From Olsenella profusa DSM 13989 (GTDB lineage: Bacteria > Actinomycetota > Coriobacteriia > Coriobacteriales > Atopobiaceae), in NCBI RefSeq assembly GCF_030811115.1, contig NZ_JAUSQK010000001.1, positions 2,418,001 to 2,482,000 on the forward strand: a stretch of DNA of 64,000 bases, written 5' to 3'. A program made the position numbers and the translations under genes. The notes under the pieces are model-generated. The model was not told the origin of the DNA and searched no databases. It worked only from the letters and a program-made list of their open reading frames with translations. Numbering within the stretch: position 1 is the first letter of the stretch; each line of letters starts with the position of its first letter. This document shows positions 42,679 through 52,112 of the stretch, piece after piece.

Positions 42679-43386
42679 TCAGCCGCCGAGGTAGGCCTTG
42701 CGCACGTCGTCATCGTGCAACAGCTCGTCGCCCGTACCGGTCTTGGTGATGGTGCCCGTCTCCAGCACGTAGCCACGGTTGGCGATGGAGAGCGCCATGG
42801 AGGCGTTCTGCTCCACGAGCAGGATCGTGGTTCCCTGCTGGTTGAGCTCCTGGATGATGCTGAAGATCTCCTCCACGAGGATGGGCGCGAGGCCCATGGA
42901 GGGCTCGTCGAGCATGAGCAGCTTGGGCTTGCTCATGAGCGCGCGTCCCATGGCCAGCATCTGCTGCTCGCCACCGGACATGGTGCCCGCCGACTGCCCC
43001 TGCCGCTCCCTGAGACGTGGGAAGTGCCTGAAGACCTTCTGGATCGTCTCCGCGTTCTCCGCATCGGAGCGCACATATCCGCCCATGTCGAGGTTCTCGG
43101 CAACGGTCAGCTGCGTGAACACGCGCCTGCCCTCGGGACACAGCGCCAGGCCGCTCTGCACGATCCTGTGGGGCCTCATGCCCACGAGGCTCTGGCCATC
43201 GAACTCGATGCCACCCTCCGTTGGCCTGAGAAGTCCCGCGATCGTGTTCAGCGTGGTGGACTTGCCGGCGCCGTTGGCGCCGATGAGGGTGACGATCTCG
43301 CCCTCGTCGATGGCAAACGAGATGCCACGGACGGCCTTGATGGCACCGTATGACACGTGAAGGTTGTCGATCGAGAGGATGGCCAT
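42679..43386 (-). CDS. livF: Branched-chain amino acid ABC transporter ATPase LivF
   Basis: A 235-aa ATPase. Walker A GANGAGKST, signature TMSGGEQQMLA, Walker B LLMLDEPSMGLAP and the H-loop VEQNA are intact. It ends with KAYLGG, the LivF C-terminus. With LivG it powers high-affinity uptake of leucine, isoleucine and valine or related substrates. It begins immediately after the livG stop codon and is the last gene of livJHMGF. Confidence 0.94.
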   Translation of the reverse strand: MAILSIDNLHVSYGAIKAVRGISFAIDEGEIVTLIGANGAGKSTTLNTIAGLLRPTEGGIEFDGQSLVGMRPHRIVQSGLALCPEGRRVFTQLTVAENLDMGGYVRSDAENAETIQKVFRHFPRLRERQGQSAGTMSGGEQQMLAMGRALMSKPKLLMLDEPSMGLAPILVEEIFSIIQELNQQGTTILLVEQNASMALSIANRGYVLETGTITKTGTGDELLHDDDVRKAYLGG

Positions 43387-44250
43387 CTACTTCGCCCCCT
43401 GCTTGCCCAGATAGGCCTCGATGACCCTGGGGTCGTTCTGGATCTCCTCCGGCGTGCCCTTGGCGATGATCCTGCCGTAGTCCAGCACGCCCACCCCCTC
43501 GCAGACGCCCATGACCAGGCTCATGTCGTGCTCGATGAGCAGGATGGCGATCTGAAACTCGTCGCGGATCTTGAGGATGTTCTCCATGAGCTCCGCGGTC
43601 TCGTTGGGGTTCATGCCAGCGGCGGGCTCGTCCAGCAGCAGCACCTTGGGATGGGTCGCCAGCGCACGGAGAATCTCCAGCCTTCGCTGGGCGCCATACG
43701 GAAGGTTGCCCGCCCGCTCGTCGGCGAGTGCGCGCATGTCGAAGATGTCCAGGAGACCCAGCGCCTGCGCGCGGAACTCAGCCTCCTGCCGCCAGTGGCT
43801 CGGAAGCCTGAGGACGTCGCCCACCAGGTGCGTGGACATGGAGTTGGTGAGGCCCACCAGCACGTTCTCGGCCACCGTCATCTGGGTGAAGAGACGGATA
43901 TTCTGGAAGGTGCGGGCGATGCCCATCTTGTTGACCTGCACCATGGACTTCCCGGCCGTGTCGTAGCCATCAAGCAGGATGGTGCCACGCGTGGGCCTGT
44001 ACACGTTGGTGAGCAGGTTGAAGATCGTGGTCTTGCCGGCACCGTTTGGCCCGATGATGCCTGAGATCTCCGTGCGGCCCATGGCAATGTTGAAGTCGTC
44101 CACGGCCGTGAGGCCCCCGAAGTCGATGCCCAGGTGCTCCGCCTGCAGCACGGGAATCTCGCCCAGATCCCTCTCGGGAATGAGGTTGGGCGTCTCCACC
44201 TGCACGAGGACGGAGCGGTTCCTCTTGGCTGCCACCTTCTCGCTAGGCAT
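43387..44250 (-). CDS. livG: Branched-chain amino acid ABC transporter ATPase LivG
   Basis: A 287-aa ATPase. Walker A GPNGAGKTT, the LivG-type signature LPYGAQRRLEI, Walker B LLLDEPAAGMNP, and the H-loop IEHDM are present, plus the GMARTFQN-like Q-loop GIARTFQNIRLF. An extra polar N-terminus of about 35 residues precedes the domain. It overlaps the livM end by eight bases. Confidence 0.94.
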   Translation of the reverse strand: MPSEKVAAKRNRSVLVQVETPNLIPERDLGEIPVLQAEHLGIDFGGLTAVDDFNIAMGRTEISGIIGPNGAGKTTIFNLLTNVYRPTRGTILLDGYDTAGKSMVQVNKMGIARTFQNIRLFTQMTVAENVLVGLTNSMSTHLVGDVLRLPSHWRQEAEFRAQALGLLDIFDMRALADERAGNLPYGAQRRLEILRALATHPKVLLLDEPAAGMNPNETAELMENILKIRDEFQIAILLIEHDMSLVMGVCEGVGVLDYGRIIAKGTPEEIQNDPRVIEAYLGKQGAK

Positions 44251-45379
44251 GCTCGCTCATCTCCTGATCCCCTGTCGCGCCATTCGCACGCCTCCAGGGA
44301 AGCCGACCGTTCATGACCCTCTCGATGATGCGCGAGAGCGAGAAGTCATACGAACCCAGCAAGCCCTGCGGACGGAAGATCATGACCACGACGAGCACGA
44401 CGGCGTAGGTGATCATGCGGTAGTCGGCGAAGGCGCGCAGCACCTCGGGCAGGATGGTGAGCACCGTCGCGGAGATGACGGAGCCCAACATGGAGCCCAT
44501 GCCACCGAGCACGACCATGACCAGGATCTCGATTGACTTCATGAAGCCGAACTTCGCCGGTGCCATGACGCCCACGACGCCCGCGTAGAGGCCCCCGCCC
44601 ACACCCGCGAAGAACGCGGAGACGACGAAGGCCAGCGTCTTGTAGTAGGTGATGTTGACGCCCGAGGCCTCGGCGGCGATCTCGTTGTCGCGCACCGCAA
44701 GGATGGCGCGCCCATGGCGCGACTTCATCATGGTGTGGATGAGGAAGAGCGAGATGGCCACCACCACGAAGGTGTTGAGGAAGGTGGTGTAGGCCGGTAT
44801 GCCCGTGAGGCCCTTGGCTCCTCCCGTGAGGTCGAACCCCAGGGCGCCATCGATGTTGAGTATGACCACTCGGATGATCTCCGCGAAGCCCAGCGTGATG
44901 ATGGCCAGGTAGTCGCCCTTGAGGCGCAGCGCCGGCACACCGATGACGAGACCCGCGAGCGCGGCCATGAGCCCCCCGAACAGGATCCCCAGCACAAAGA
45001 GGAGCGTTGGCGCAGGACCTCCCAGGGTGAAGTCGCGCGCCGCGAGGCCAAGGACGGGAGCCATGCGCATGATGAAGATGGCGCAGGCGTAGCCGCCGAT
45101 GGACATGAAGCCCGCATGGCCCAGGGGAAGCTGCCCCAGATAGCCCGTGGCGATGTTGAGCGAGACCGCCATGATGATGTAGACGCCCACCTGCTCGACC
45201 ACGCCCGTCTGATAGCGCGAGAAGACGCCACCCGTGACGAGGGCTTGGCCGATGGCGAGCAGGGCCACCACAAGGGCGGTGTTGATCGCATAGCGCACGG
45301 GCATGGAGAGCCTGCGCACACCCGCGGGCGAGGCCGTCCCACCCGCAGCGGGAGCCGTTGCGTTTCGCGTGTCTGCCAT
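44243..45379 (-). CDS. livM: Branched-chain amino acid ABC transporter permease LivM
   Basis: A 378-aa membrane protein with about nine hydrophobic segments and the permease motif AVRDNEIAAEASGVNITYYK that docks the ATPase. The first 25 residues are Ala/Gly-rich and polar, and the last 20 carry basic and acidic residues. Nine bases separate it from livH, and it overlaps livG. Confidence 0.92.
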   Translation of the reverse strand: MADTRNATAPAAGGTASPAGVRRLSMPVRYAINTALVVALLAIGQALVTGGVFSRYQTGVVEQVGVYIIMAVSLNIATGYLGQLPLGHAGFMSIGGYACAIFIMRMAPVLGLAARDFTLGGPAPTLLFVLGILFGGLMAALAGLVIGVPALRLKGDYLAIITLGFAEIIRVVILNIDGALGFDLTGGAKGLTGIPAYTTFLNTFVVVAISLFLIHTMMKSRHGRAILAVRDNEIAAEASGVNITYYKTLAFVVSAFFAGVGGGLYAGVVGVMAPAKFGFMKSIEILVMVVLGGMGSMLGSVISATVLTILPEVLRAFADYRMITYAVVLVVVMIFRPQGLLGSYDFSLSRIIERVMNGRLPWRRANGATGDQEMSEHA

Positions 45380-45388
45380 GCTGACCCC

Positions 45389-46264
45389 CTACACCTTCTC
45401 GTTCATCGTGCGGCCGAGGATGCCCGTGGGCCGGAAGATCAGCACGACGATGAGGAGCAGGAACACGACGGCGTCCTTCCACACGGACAGGCCGATGGCG
45501 GAGACGAACACCTCAGCCATGCCCACGAGCAGGCCGCCGATGACGGCGCCGGGAAGCGAGCCGATGCCTCCGAGCACGGCGGCCACGAAGGCCTTGGTGC
45601 CCAGCATGATGCCCATGGTGGGCGTTGCCTGCGTGTAGGCCATGGAGTACAGCACCGAGCCGATGCCTGCGAGCGCCGAGCCCATGGCAAAGGTGAAGGA
45701 GATGGTGTTGTTGACATTGATGCCCATGAGACGCGCGGCGCCCATGTCCTCGGAGACGGCGCGCATGGCCTTGCCGAGCTTGGTCTTCTGCACCAGCAGC
45801 GTGACCGCGATGGTCGAGAGGGCCGTCACGACGATGGTGAGGATGGCGGTGAACGAGAGCGACATGCCACCGAGGGTGATGGTGGACGCATCGATGAAGG
45901 CCGGCACGACCTTGGCGTCGGCGCCGAAGATGAGCTGGGAGCCATTCTCGAGGAAGTACGACACGCCGATGGCGGTGATGAGGATGGACAGGCGCGGCGC
46001 GTTGCGCAGGGGCGCATAGGCCACCTTGTCGATGAGCACGCCGAGCAGGGTGCAGCCCGCGACCGCGAGCACCGCGGCGAGGACGGGGTGAAGACCCAGC
46101 TGCGCGAGCGCGATCCACGAGATGTACGCACCAACCATGATGATGTCGCCATGGGCGAAGTTGAGCAGCAGGATGATGCCATACACCATCGTGTAGCCCA
46201 AGGCGACGAGAGCATAGACGCTACCCAGCTGCAGCCCATTGAGCAGCTGCGTCAGAACCGTCAT
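45389..46264 (-). CDS. livH: Branched-chain amino acid ABC transporter permease LivH
   Basis: A 291-aa permease, the usual LivH length. It opens with TQLLNGLQLGSVYALVALGYTMVYG and carries the EAA-type loop MRAVSEDMGAARLMGINVN. GAGAGGAG precedes the ATG. It lies 175 bases downstream of livJ, across a hairpin that probably attenuates transcription. Confidence 0.93.
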   Translation of the reverse strand: MTVLTQLLNGLQLGSVYALVALGYTMVYGIILLLNFAHGDIIMVGAYISWIALAQLGLHPVLAAVLAVAGCTLLGVLIDKVAYAPLRNAPRLSILITAIGVSYFLENGSQLIFGADAKVVPAFIDASTITLGGMSLSFTAILTIVVTALSTIAVTLLVQKTKLGKAMRAVSEDMGAARLMGINVNNTISFTFAMGSALAGIGSVLYSMAYTQATPTMGIMLGTKAFVAAVLGGIGSLPGAVIGGLLVGMAEVFVSAIGLSVWKDAVVFLLLIVVLIFRPTGILGRTMNEKV

Positions 46265-46359
46265 GGCAAACGCTCCTCTCTAGAGAGCCAATCGAACAAG
46301 GCAGCGGCACCAGGGGCCGCATGCGTCGGCCTGCGCGCGCCTGCCGGCATGACGCACCC

Positions 46360-46388
46360 AAAAGGTGCCTGGACGTACCCGGGCACCT
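46360..46388 (-). terminator. Attenuating terminator between livJ and livH
   Basis: On the minus strand AGGTGCC, an 11-12 base loop, then GGCACCT, is followed directly by TTT. It lies 52 bases past the livJ stop and about 100 bases before livH. A leaky terminator here would leave more binding protein than membrane components, the pattern usual in such importers. Confidence 0.65.
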
Positions 46389-46439
46389 CGCGACGGCCAG
46401 TTACCGCGATGCGGGCCCACCGGCCTCGGGATGCGTTGG

Positions 46440-47624
46440 CTAGTCGGCCGAAATCGTGGAGTACACGTTCGTGGAGCCGTCGGTGGCGAACGAGACGATC
46501 AGCGTGGACTTGTCTGGATCGCCCGTGCCCTTGTAGGAGATCGTGCCCGTCACACCCTCGACCTCGTTCGAGGCGATGGCGCTCACGACCTTGTCGGGGA
46601 AGTCCTTGTCGGAGGGCTTGGCCCCCGCATCGAGCGCGGACGCGATGCCACAGGCGAGCACCATGGCGGCGTCGTACCCCAAGGCACAGAAGTTGGTGGG
46701 CCCGTCGCCGAACTTTGCCTTGTAGTCCGAGACGAACTGCTGGACCTTGGCATCGCTGTTGGTGGCGACGAAGGAGCAGCAGTAGTAGCAGCCCTGCAGG
46801 TCATCTGCGGAGGCGTAGTTGCCGGACGCGATGCCGTCCCAGCCGTCCACGCCAAAGATGGGGCCGGCGTAGCCCTGCTGACGGGCCTGGGTGATGATCT
46901 TGCCATCGTCACTGTAGTAGTTAGGGCAGAAGATGGCATCCACCTTGGCCGAGATGATGGTCGTGAGCTGGCCGTTGAAGTCGACGTCACCCGCAGAATA
47001 GCCCTGCTGGGTGGCGACGGTGATGCCCCGGGCGGAGGCCTCGTCACAGAACGCCTGGTTGACACCCGTGGAGTAATCGTCACCCGAGTTGAAGATGGTG
47101 CCCACCGTCCCCCATCCCTGCTGGGAGGCGAAGTCCGCCATGACCTTGCCCTGGAACGGATCGGTGACGCAGGCGCGGAACGTGTTGCTGCCGTACGCGA
47201 TGACGTCCGCCGCGGTCGCGGAGGGCGTTACGCAGGGCAGGTTGTCATTCGCGGAGGCCTGGGCGACGGCGATGGTGGGCGTGGACGTAACGTCGCCGAT
47301 GATGCCCGCAACGCCGTCCTCGGTCATCTTGTTGTAGACGTTGACCGCCTCGGTGGCGTCGCCCTTCTCGTCCTGCTCGTCGAGATCGACGGTGTAGTCA
47401 CCAATCTTGGGGTTCTGCTCGAAGTAGAGCTCGACGCCGTTGCGGCACGCCGTGCCATACTGGGCGACATCGCCCGTGAACGGACCGAGCATGCCCAGCT
47501 TGATGGTGGTGGACCCTGCGTTAGGGGAGTTGCCGCATCCAGCGAGGAGCGACACCGCGCCCATGCCAGCCGCAGCCACACCACCGAGCCTCACGAAGTT
47601 GCGTCTGCTCATTGCGTCAGCCAT
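46440..47624 (-). CDS. livJ: Branched-chain amino acid binding lipoprotein LivJ
   Basis: A 394-aa substrate-binding protein of the type I periplasmic-binding fold: IKLGMLGPFTGDVAQYG and the later GVAGIIGDVTSTPT match the family. The signal is a lipobox LLAGC with C30 as the lipid site, and the leader SRRNFVRLGG looks like a twin-arginine signal, so folded export by Tat is possible. It has more Cys than usual (CYYCCSF). ATG at 47624 with GGGAGGG five bases upstream. Confidence 0.92.
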   Translation of the reverse strand: MADAMSRRNFVRLGGVAAAGMGAVSLLAGCGNSPNAGSTTIKLGMLGPFTGDVAQYGTACRNGVELYFEQNPKIGDYTVDLDEQDEKGDATEAVNVYNKMTEDGVAGIIGDVTSTPTIAVAQASANDNLPCVTPSATAADVIAYGSNTFRACVTDPFQGKVMADFASQQGWGTVGTIFNSGDDYSTGVNQAFCDEASARGITVATQQGYSAGDVDFNGQLTTIISAKVDAIFCPNYYSDDGKIITQARQQGYAGPIFGVDGWDGIASGNYASADDLQGCYYCCSFVATNSDAKVQQFVSDYKAKFGDGPTNFCALGYDAAMVLACGIASALDAGAKPSDKDFPDKVVSAIASNEVEGVTGTISYKGTGDPDKSTLIVSFATDGSTNVYSTISAD

Positions 47625-47790
47625 TTCACCCTCCCTGGGTACGCGCGTGGGTACATGGTGCCAGCCCATCCAGAGGACCAGCGGATACCTCGCTACCTTA
47701 TGCATGGGTGGCCCCCATCGCATCGACGGCGATGATACTTATTCCTTTCGTAACACTGAAGATGCCACCGACAACATGTCAGGGGGGACG

Positions 47791-48978
47791 CTACGCCATG
47801 CGCGCATCATTCAGCGGGGCGAGGTGCCTGGGACGATACTCCACCCTGCGCATACGTTGACGACGGGGGAGCGCGTCCGTGGACCTGAGCGCCTGTGAGC
47901 CACCCTCGATCAGGCGGAGGTAGTTGCGCGAGCTCGCGCGCGCGGCATCCGACTGGTTGCGCGAGAACTCGTCACTGATGAGGTAGTCGATATACGTCTC
48001 GGTGTCCACGACCTCAGGATGCCCCGCCGGCGCCTTGAAGGGCAGCGGCTCGGTGGCCTCCTCCTCGAACTCGTCGATGGCGGCGGACGTGGATCTCGGG
48101 GGTGCGACGGGCACGACGTAGCTGCCGATGCTCTCGTCCATGCCGGCAAGCGCCATGTCCCAGACGTCATCGTGGTCAAGCTCGGCGACGTTGCGCTTGA
48201 CGGGGAACACCCCCTCGTCCACCTCGGCGATGCGGCGGGCGACGAGCGCCGCACGGGCGCGGGCGCGACCGGTGGCACCGGATGCCGACGTACCCCGCAC
48301 ATCCCGTGCGCCACTGCCGGCGCCATTCACCCACGAGGGAACGGAGAGCTCGTCGCTCGGCGGGACGGCCTCGGCGTCCACGGACGGGACGCTCGCGCTC
48401 GACGTGGGGCCCACGGACACGACGGAGTCGCCCAGCCTTGCGTTCCACCAGGCGGTGCCCACGTCGCCCACCGTGCCATCCGCGCGCTCGATGATCGGCA
48501 GCCCCTCGAACTCGTCCGTGCCCAGGCGCTCTGTGAGCACGTCGCGCACGCCGCGCGCACGTGACCTCATGCGCTCGGAGATGGACTGGCCGCGCACGTA
48601 GCTCGCGGCGACGTCCTCGAGCTGGGTGGCCATGTGCCGTGGCACATAGGTCTCAAGCCCCGTTGGCTCCTCGTCGCCCTCCTTCGCCAGCCCCCCCACG
48701 CGATGGCGGATGTGCAGGGACCGGCGGGCAGAGGCGCTCAGCGTCGAGGTGCTGCCAAGCTCACGCTCCCTGCGCGCCCGCGCATGGCGCATCATGAGCG
48801 CCACGATGAGGGATGCCGTCGCCCCAATGAGGACACCGAGGGCAAAGGTCTCGGCAAGATTGGGCGAGGGCGGGCCTGCGATGACGTCCGTGGCACCAGA
48901 GGCACCGGTTATTGAGAACGCACATGGAGTCACCACGAGACCCGCTCGTATTGCAGCTGTGCCGTTTGCCCCAATCAT
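47791..48978 (-). CDS. Single-pass membrane protein of unknown function
   Basis: A 395-aa protein with one membrane segment (about 43-64), a short outer N-terminus, then a basic patch (RHARARRERE) and a long polar, probably flexible cytoplasmic region ending in a basic tail (RRQRMRRVEYRPRHL). No domain is recognised. GGGGAGT precedes the ATG at 48978. It lies between livJ and the bacteriocin module and shares their strand; a 166-base gap separates it from livJ, so it is likely independent. Confidence 0.65.
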   Translation of the reverse strand: MIGANGTAAIRAGLVVTPCAFSITGASGATDVIAGPPSPNLAETFALGVLIGATASLIVALMMRHARARRERELGSTSTLSASARRSLHIRHRVGGLAKEGDEEPTGLETYVPRHMATQLEDVAASYVRGQSISERMRSRARGVRDVLTERLGTDEFEGLPIIERADGTVGDVGTAWWNARLGDSVVSVGPTSSASVPSVDAEAVPPSDELSVPSWVNGAGSGARDVRGTSASGATGRARARAALVARRIAEVDEGVFPVKRNVAELDHDDVWDMALAGMDESIGSYVVPVAPPRSTSAAIDEFEEEATEPLPFKAPAGHPEVVDTETYIDYLISDEFSRNQSDAARASSRNYLRLIEGGSQALRSTDALPRRQRMRRVEYRPRHLAPLNDARMA

Positions 48979-49035
48979 GACCACACTCCCCGCTCGCCTT
49001 GGCCCATGCAGGGAATCGATGTGCCGCAGATGGCA

Positions 49036-49051
49036 AGGACCCTTGGGTCCT
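49036..49051. other. 7-bp hairpin upstream of the 395-aa gene
   Basis: AGGACCC-TT-GGGTCCT is a perfect stem in the 235-base gap between the bacteriocin ATPase stop (49214) and the 395-aa gene start. It probably terminates the bacteriocin module, although no T run follows on the minus strand. Confidence 0.4.
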
Positions 49052-49213
49052 CGCAGCATGAAGCACGGCTGGGTTCGATGTAGCTGCGTGTGCCGTTTGC
49101 CTTCCTTGCTGCATCATACGGCATGTCACGCCTGAAGCGAAGCGGAAAACGGGGATTTTCCGAACCAGTGGCAGTTTCTTGGCGCAGGCACCGGCCGCCA
49201 GGCCCACGACCGC

Positions 49214-49873
49214 CTATGCGAGCGTCCCTCCCGACATGCGCAGGATGCGGGCGCACTTCGCCGCCATGCCCATGTCATGGGTCACCACCACGAGCGTCTT
49301 GCCCGTGTCGCGGGTGGCCGAGACGAGCGCCTCCATGACGGTGGTTGCCATCCGCGCGTCCAGGGAGCCCGTCGGCTCGTCGGCCAGGATGAGGCCTCCC
49401 GGCTTCAGCATGGCCCGGGCGATCGCCACACGCTGCTTCTCCCCGCCAGAGAGCTCGCTCACCATGGAGTCCAGCTTGTCGCCGACGGAGAACCTCTCCA
49501 ACATCTGCTGGATGAGGGACAGCTTCCTGCCCTTGTCCAGCTTGGTGTAGTACAGGGAGAGCATGAGGTTGTCGCGCACCGCCCTCGAGTCGATGAGCGC
49601 GAAGGACTGAAAGAGGTAGTTGATCTCGTTGCGACGCAGGAGCATCGCCTGCCTGGTGTTGATTCCAGGATACCTCGTGCCCGCGAGGCGGATCTCGCCC
49701 GAGTCGGGGGTGTCGAGCAGCCCCAGCATGTTGAGCAGGGTGGTCTTGCCGCAGCCCGAGGGCCCGGTGATGGCGACCGTGTCCCCCTTTTGTACGGCCA
49801 GGTCGAGGCCCGAGAGGATCCTGTGCTGGCCGAAGGACTTGGAGAGGGACTCTACCTGGATGTACGGATGCAT
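49214..49873 (-). CDS. ABC transporter ATPase of the lactococcin 972-type module
   Basis: A 219-aa ATPase of the MacB/LolD type. Walker A GPSGCGKTT, Q-loop YLFQSFALI, signature LSGGEKQRVAIA, Walker B LILADEPTGSLD and H-loop VTHDM are all intact. Its permease is the FtsX-like protein encoded just upstream: its ATG shares one base with the permease stop (TGATG). In lactococcin 972 systems this pair accompanies the bacteriocin and is thought to give immunity. Confidence 0.88.
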   Translation of the reverse strand: MHPYIQVESLSKSFGQHRILSGLDLAVQKGDTVAITGPSGCGKTTLLNMLGLLDTPDSGEIRLAGTRYPGINTRQAMLLRRNEINYLFQSFALIDSRAVRDNLMLSLYYTKLDKGRKLSLIQQMLERFSVGDKLDSMVSELSGGEKQRVAIARAMLKPGGLILADEPTGSLDARMATTVMEALVSATRDTGKTLVVVTHDMGMAAKCARILRMSGGTLA

Positions 49874-52044
49874 CACTGCTCCTTTGAGACGGTTTCCAGC
49901 ACGACGGCCGTGGTCCTCTGGCGTGACGTGAGGACGATGACGAGGTTCGAGACGAGCAGCAGGGCGCCACCCACGAGCAGGCCTGCCTTGCACCGGAGTA
50001 GCGCGCAGATGGTAACACCCACCATAGTCGATATGGTCACGAACAGGATCTCCCGGCGGTACAGCTCCCAGGTGCCAAACCCCAGGACGTACTTCACGGA
50101 GATCTCCCGGGCGCTCACCCGGTTGACGACGTCGATGATGCACGCGACCATGACGGCGACGGTGGCAACCAGAAGGACAAGGACGATGGAGAAGAGGGCG
50201 AAGAGGTCCCTGAGGCTCTTCTGTATGCCGTCGATGTAGTTCTCCACGGTGACAAAGCGGGCGTTGAGGGACCCTTCGAGGGACGCCTCGCCGTCATCGC
50301 CAAGCAGCGTGGATGCAGCCTGCTCGTCCAGCTTCACGTACCCGTTCTCCAGGCCCGAGGCAACGAGGCTCTCCGACTCGAAGGGCACCATGTTCTCCGC
50401 CGTCACGACCGCTATGACAAAGTTTCCTGCCGTGACCGGCCGTCCCGAGTCCGTGCTCCACGTGAAGAGCTCCTTGCTTCCGTCATAGGGGACAAACTCG
50501 TACGTGGGGCTCTTCATGAAGGTCGTGACGATGTTGGAGTCGACCGACCCTCTGGAGGCAACGAGGAGCCTCTGCATTGCCTCGGCCTCGGAGGCGTCCA
50601 GGGACTCTGGCAGAAGGTAGACGCGCACGCCCTGCTCGGCCCTCTCGATGACGTCGCCCGGGAGGCCTATGCCGACCTTCCTCAGGTAGGAGGGGGATGC
50701 CGCAAGGTACCAGAACGGCTCTGGCTTGGAGTCGGAGCTCCCCTCCGTGTATGCGTCGATGGTCGCCTCCTCATAGCGGCTGACGTTCGCCAGATAGACG
50801 CCCTCGTCATGCTCGTGCTTGGCGTACCATGCATACAGGTCCTCGGAGTAGTCCATCGGGTTGCCCGTTAAGGGGGACCCGTTCAGCTCGAAGTCCCTCA
50901 CCACGTACCAGTCCTCGTATTCGCTCCATGTGGTGCGCGTGCGCGCCAGGTTGGCGTACATGGCGAGGGGCTGGTCGATGTACAGGCAACCCCCAAAGAT
51001 CGCGACCATGCACAGAAGGTAGACCGCCATGGCCAGCGCGTAGAACCCACGGCGCGAGTAGCGACCGCAGATGGCCTCGACCGGACGTGCGGTAAAGAGG
51101 GGGACGATGGAGATGACGGCGGCGACAAGCACCGCGACCACCGCCGGCAGCACGGATGCGAGGGCAAACCCCACAACGGCGGGGCGCAGGGCAAAGCCCT
51201 CGAGGATGGCGAGCGTCCCCAGCGCCCCTATGGGTAAGACGACGGGGAGCTGCCGTGCCTGGGCACCGAGCAGCTCACAGGCGAAGTCCCCCCTGCTCCA
51301 GCCCAGCATGAGGTGTACCCCCAGCGTCTTGAGCTCCAGCAGCGAGTGGGTCACCATGAGCAGGCAGAGCACGATGGCAAGCAGGATGAAGGCCCCAGCG
51401 CAGAACCAGTAGAGGAGTCCTAGCTCCGTGGTCGAACCCGACATCCTCGTGGTGAGGGTCTCCGCACTCACCCCTATGGTCGACGACAGGTCGTCAACCA
51501 ACGTCTGGGACTCGCTGTCGCTCAGGCCGACAAACGTGCAGGTGCTCCCGAGGTTTGCCCCCGAGTCCAGCCTGTCTATGCGAAAGTACAGCCCGGATCT
51601 GATGCTGGGAAGGCTCGCCACCCGCGAGAGGGCATCGTTCCCATAGCCCGCATAGCCATCAGGCCCTGCGTCGATCACGGCTCTCAACAGGGAATCGTCT
51701 ATCACCGTGGTGTCGAGGAGGGTCAGGGGGTCGAGGGAGGCGTTGCCTGTGCCCGGCGTGGCCAGCACGCTGAAGGTGTAGAGGGTGGCACCCGATTGCA
51801 GGGACTCCTTGTCCCGGCTCACTGCGATGAAGCCCCTCTCGCCGGAGAGCTCTTGGAGCGTTGAGACGAGCGCATCCTTCTGGTCGTCGGTCAGCTGTGT
51901 AGTGTATATGCTTGGTTGGTCTGACAGCCACGACTCGGCCGATCGTGCGGCCAAACCCTCCAGGATGCCCTTTGCGCAGATGAGGGATGTGATGCCAAGG
52001 AAGGCTATGACGACGAGGCTGATCGCAGAACGGATCTTCTTCAT
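49873..52044 (-). CDS. Bacteriocin-associated FtsX-like permease (putative immunity)
   Basis: A 723-aa protein with one N-terminal membrane segment (about 5-28), a large extracytoplasmic domain, three segments near the middle (about 205-330), another outer domain, and about three at the C-terminus (LFALFSIVLVLLVATVAVMV...). This layout and length match the bacteriocin-associated integral membrane proteins (TIGR01654/DUF1430) found beside lactococcin 972. The ATG at 52044 starts MKKIRSAISLVVIAFL; the ribosome site is weak (GGCGGTG). It lies 68 bases after the bacteriocin gene. Confidence 0.78.
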   Translation of the reverse strand: MKKIRSAISLVVIAFLGITSLICAKGILEGLAARSAESWLSDQPSIYTTQLTDDQKDALVSTLQELSGERGFIAVSRDKESLQSGATLYTFSVLATPGTGNASLDPLTLLDTTVIDDSLLRAVIDAGPDGYAGYGNDALSRVASLPSIRSGLYFRIDRLDSGANLGSTCTFVGLSDSESQTLVDDLSSTIGVSAETLTTRMSGSTTELGLLYWFCAGAFILLAIVLCLLMVTHSLLELKTLGVHLMLGWSRGDFACELLGAQARQLPVVLPIGALGTLAILEGFALRPAVVGFALASVLPAVVAVLVAAVISIVPLFTARPVEAICGRYSRRGFYALAMAVYLLCMVAIFGGCLYIDQPLAMYANLARTRTTWSEYEDWYVVRDFELNGSPLTGNPMDYSEDLYAWYAKHEHDEGVYLANVSRYEEATIDAYTEGSSDSKPEPFWYLAASPSYLRKVGIGLPGDVIERAEQGVRVYLLPESLDASEAEAMQRLLVASRGSVDSNIVTTFMKSPTYEFVPYDGSKELFTWSTDSGRPVTAGNFVIAVVTAENMVPFESESLVASGLENGYVKLDEQAASTLLGDDGEASLEGSLNARFVTVENYIDGIQKSLRDLFALFSIVLVLLVATVAVMVACIIDVVNRVSAREISVKYVLGFGTWELYRREILFVTISTMVGVTICALLRCKAGLLVGGALLLVSNLVIVLTSRQRTTAVVLETVSKEQ

Positions 52045-52112
52045 GGGGCACCGCCATTGAGAAGTTGCCTTACGTGACATGAGGGAGTGTTGCCTGGTAC
52101 TTCGCGAGGTTC

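Noticed and set aside
44714-46894. Open frame of 726 codons on the plus strand across livM, livH and livJ
   Set aside because: Antisense to three clear transporter genes; it reads as a His/Asp/Glu repeat typical of shadow frames.
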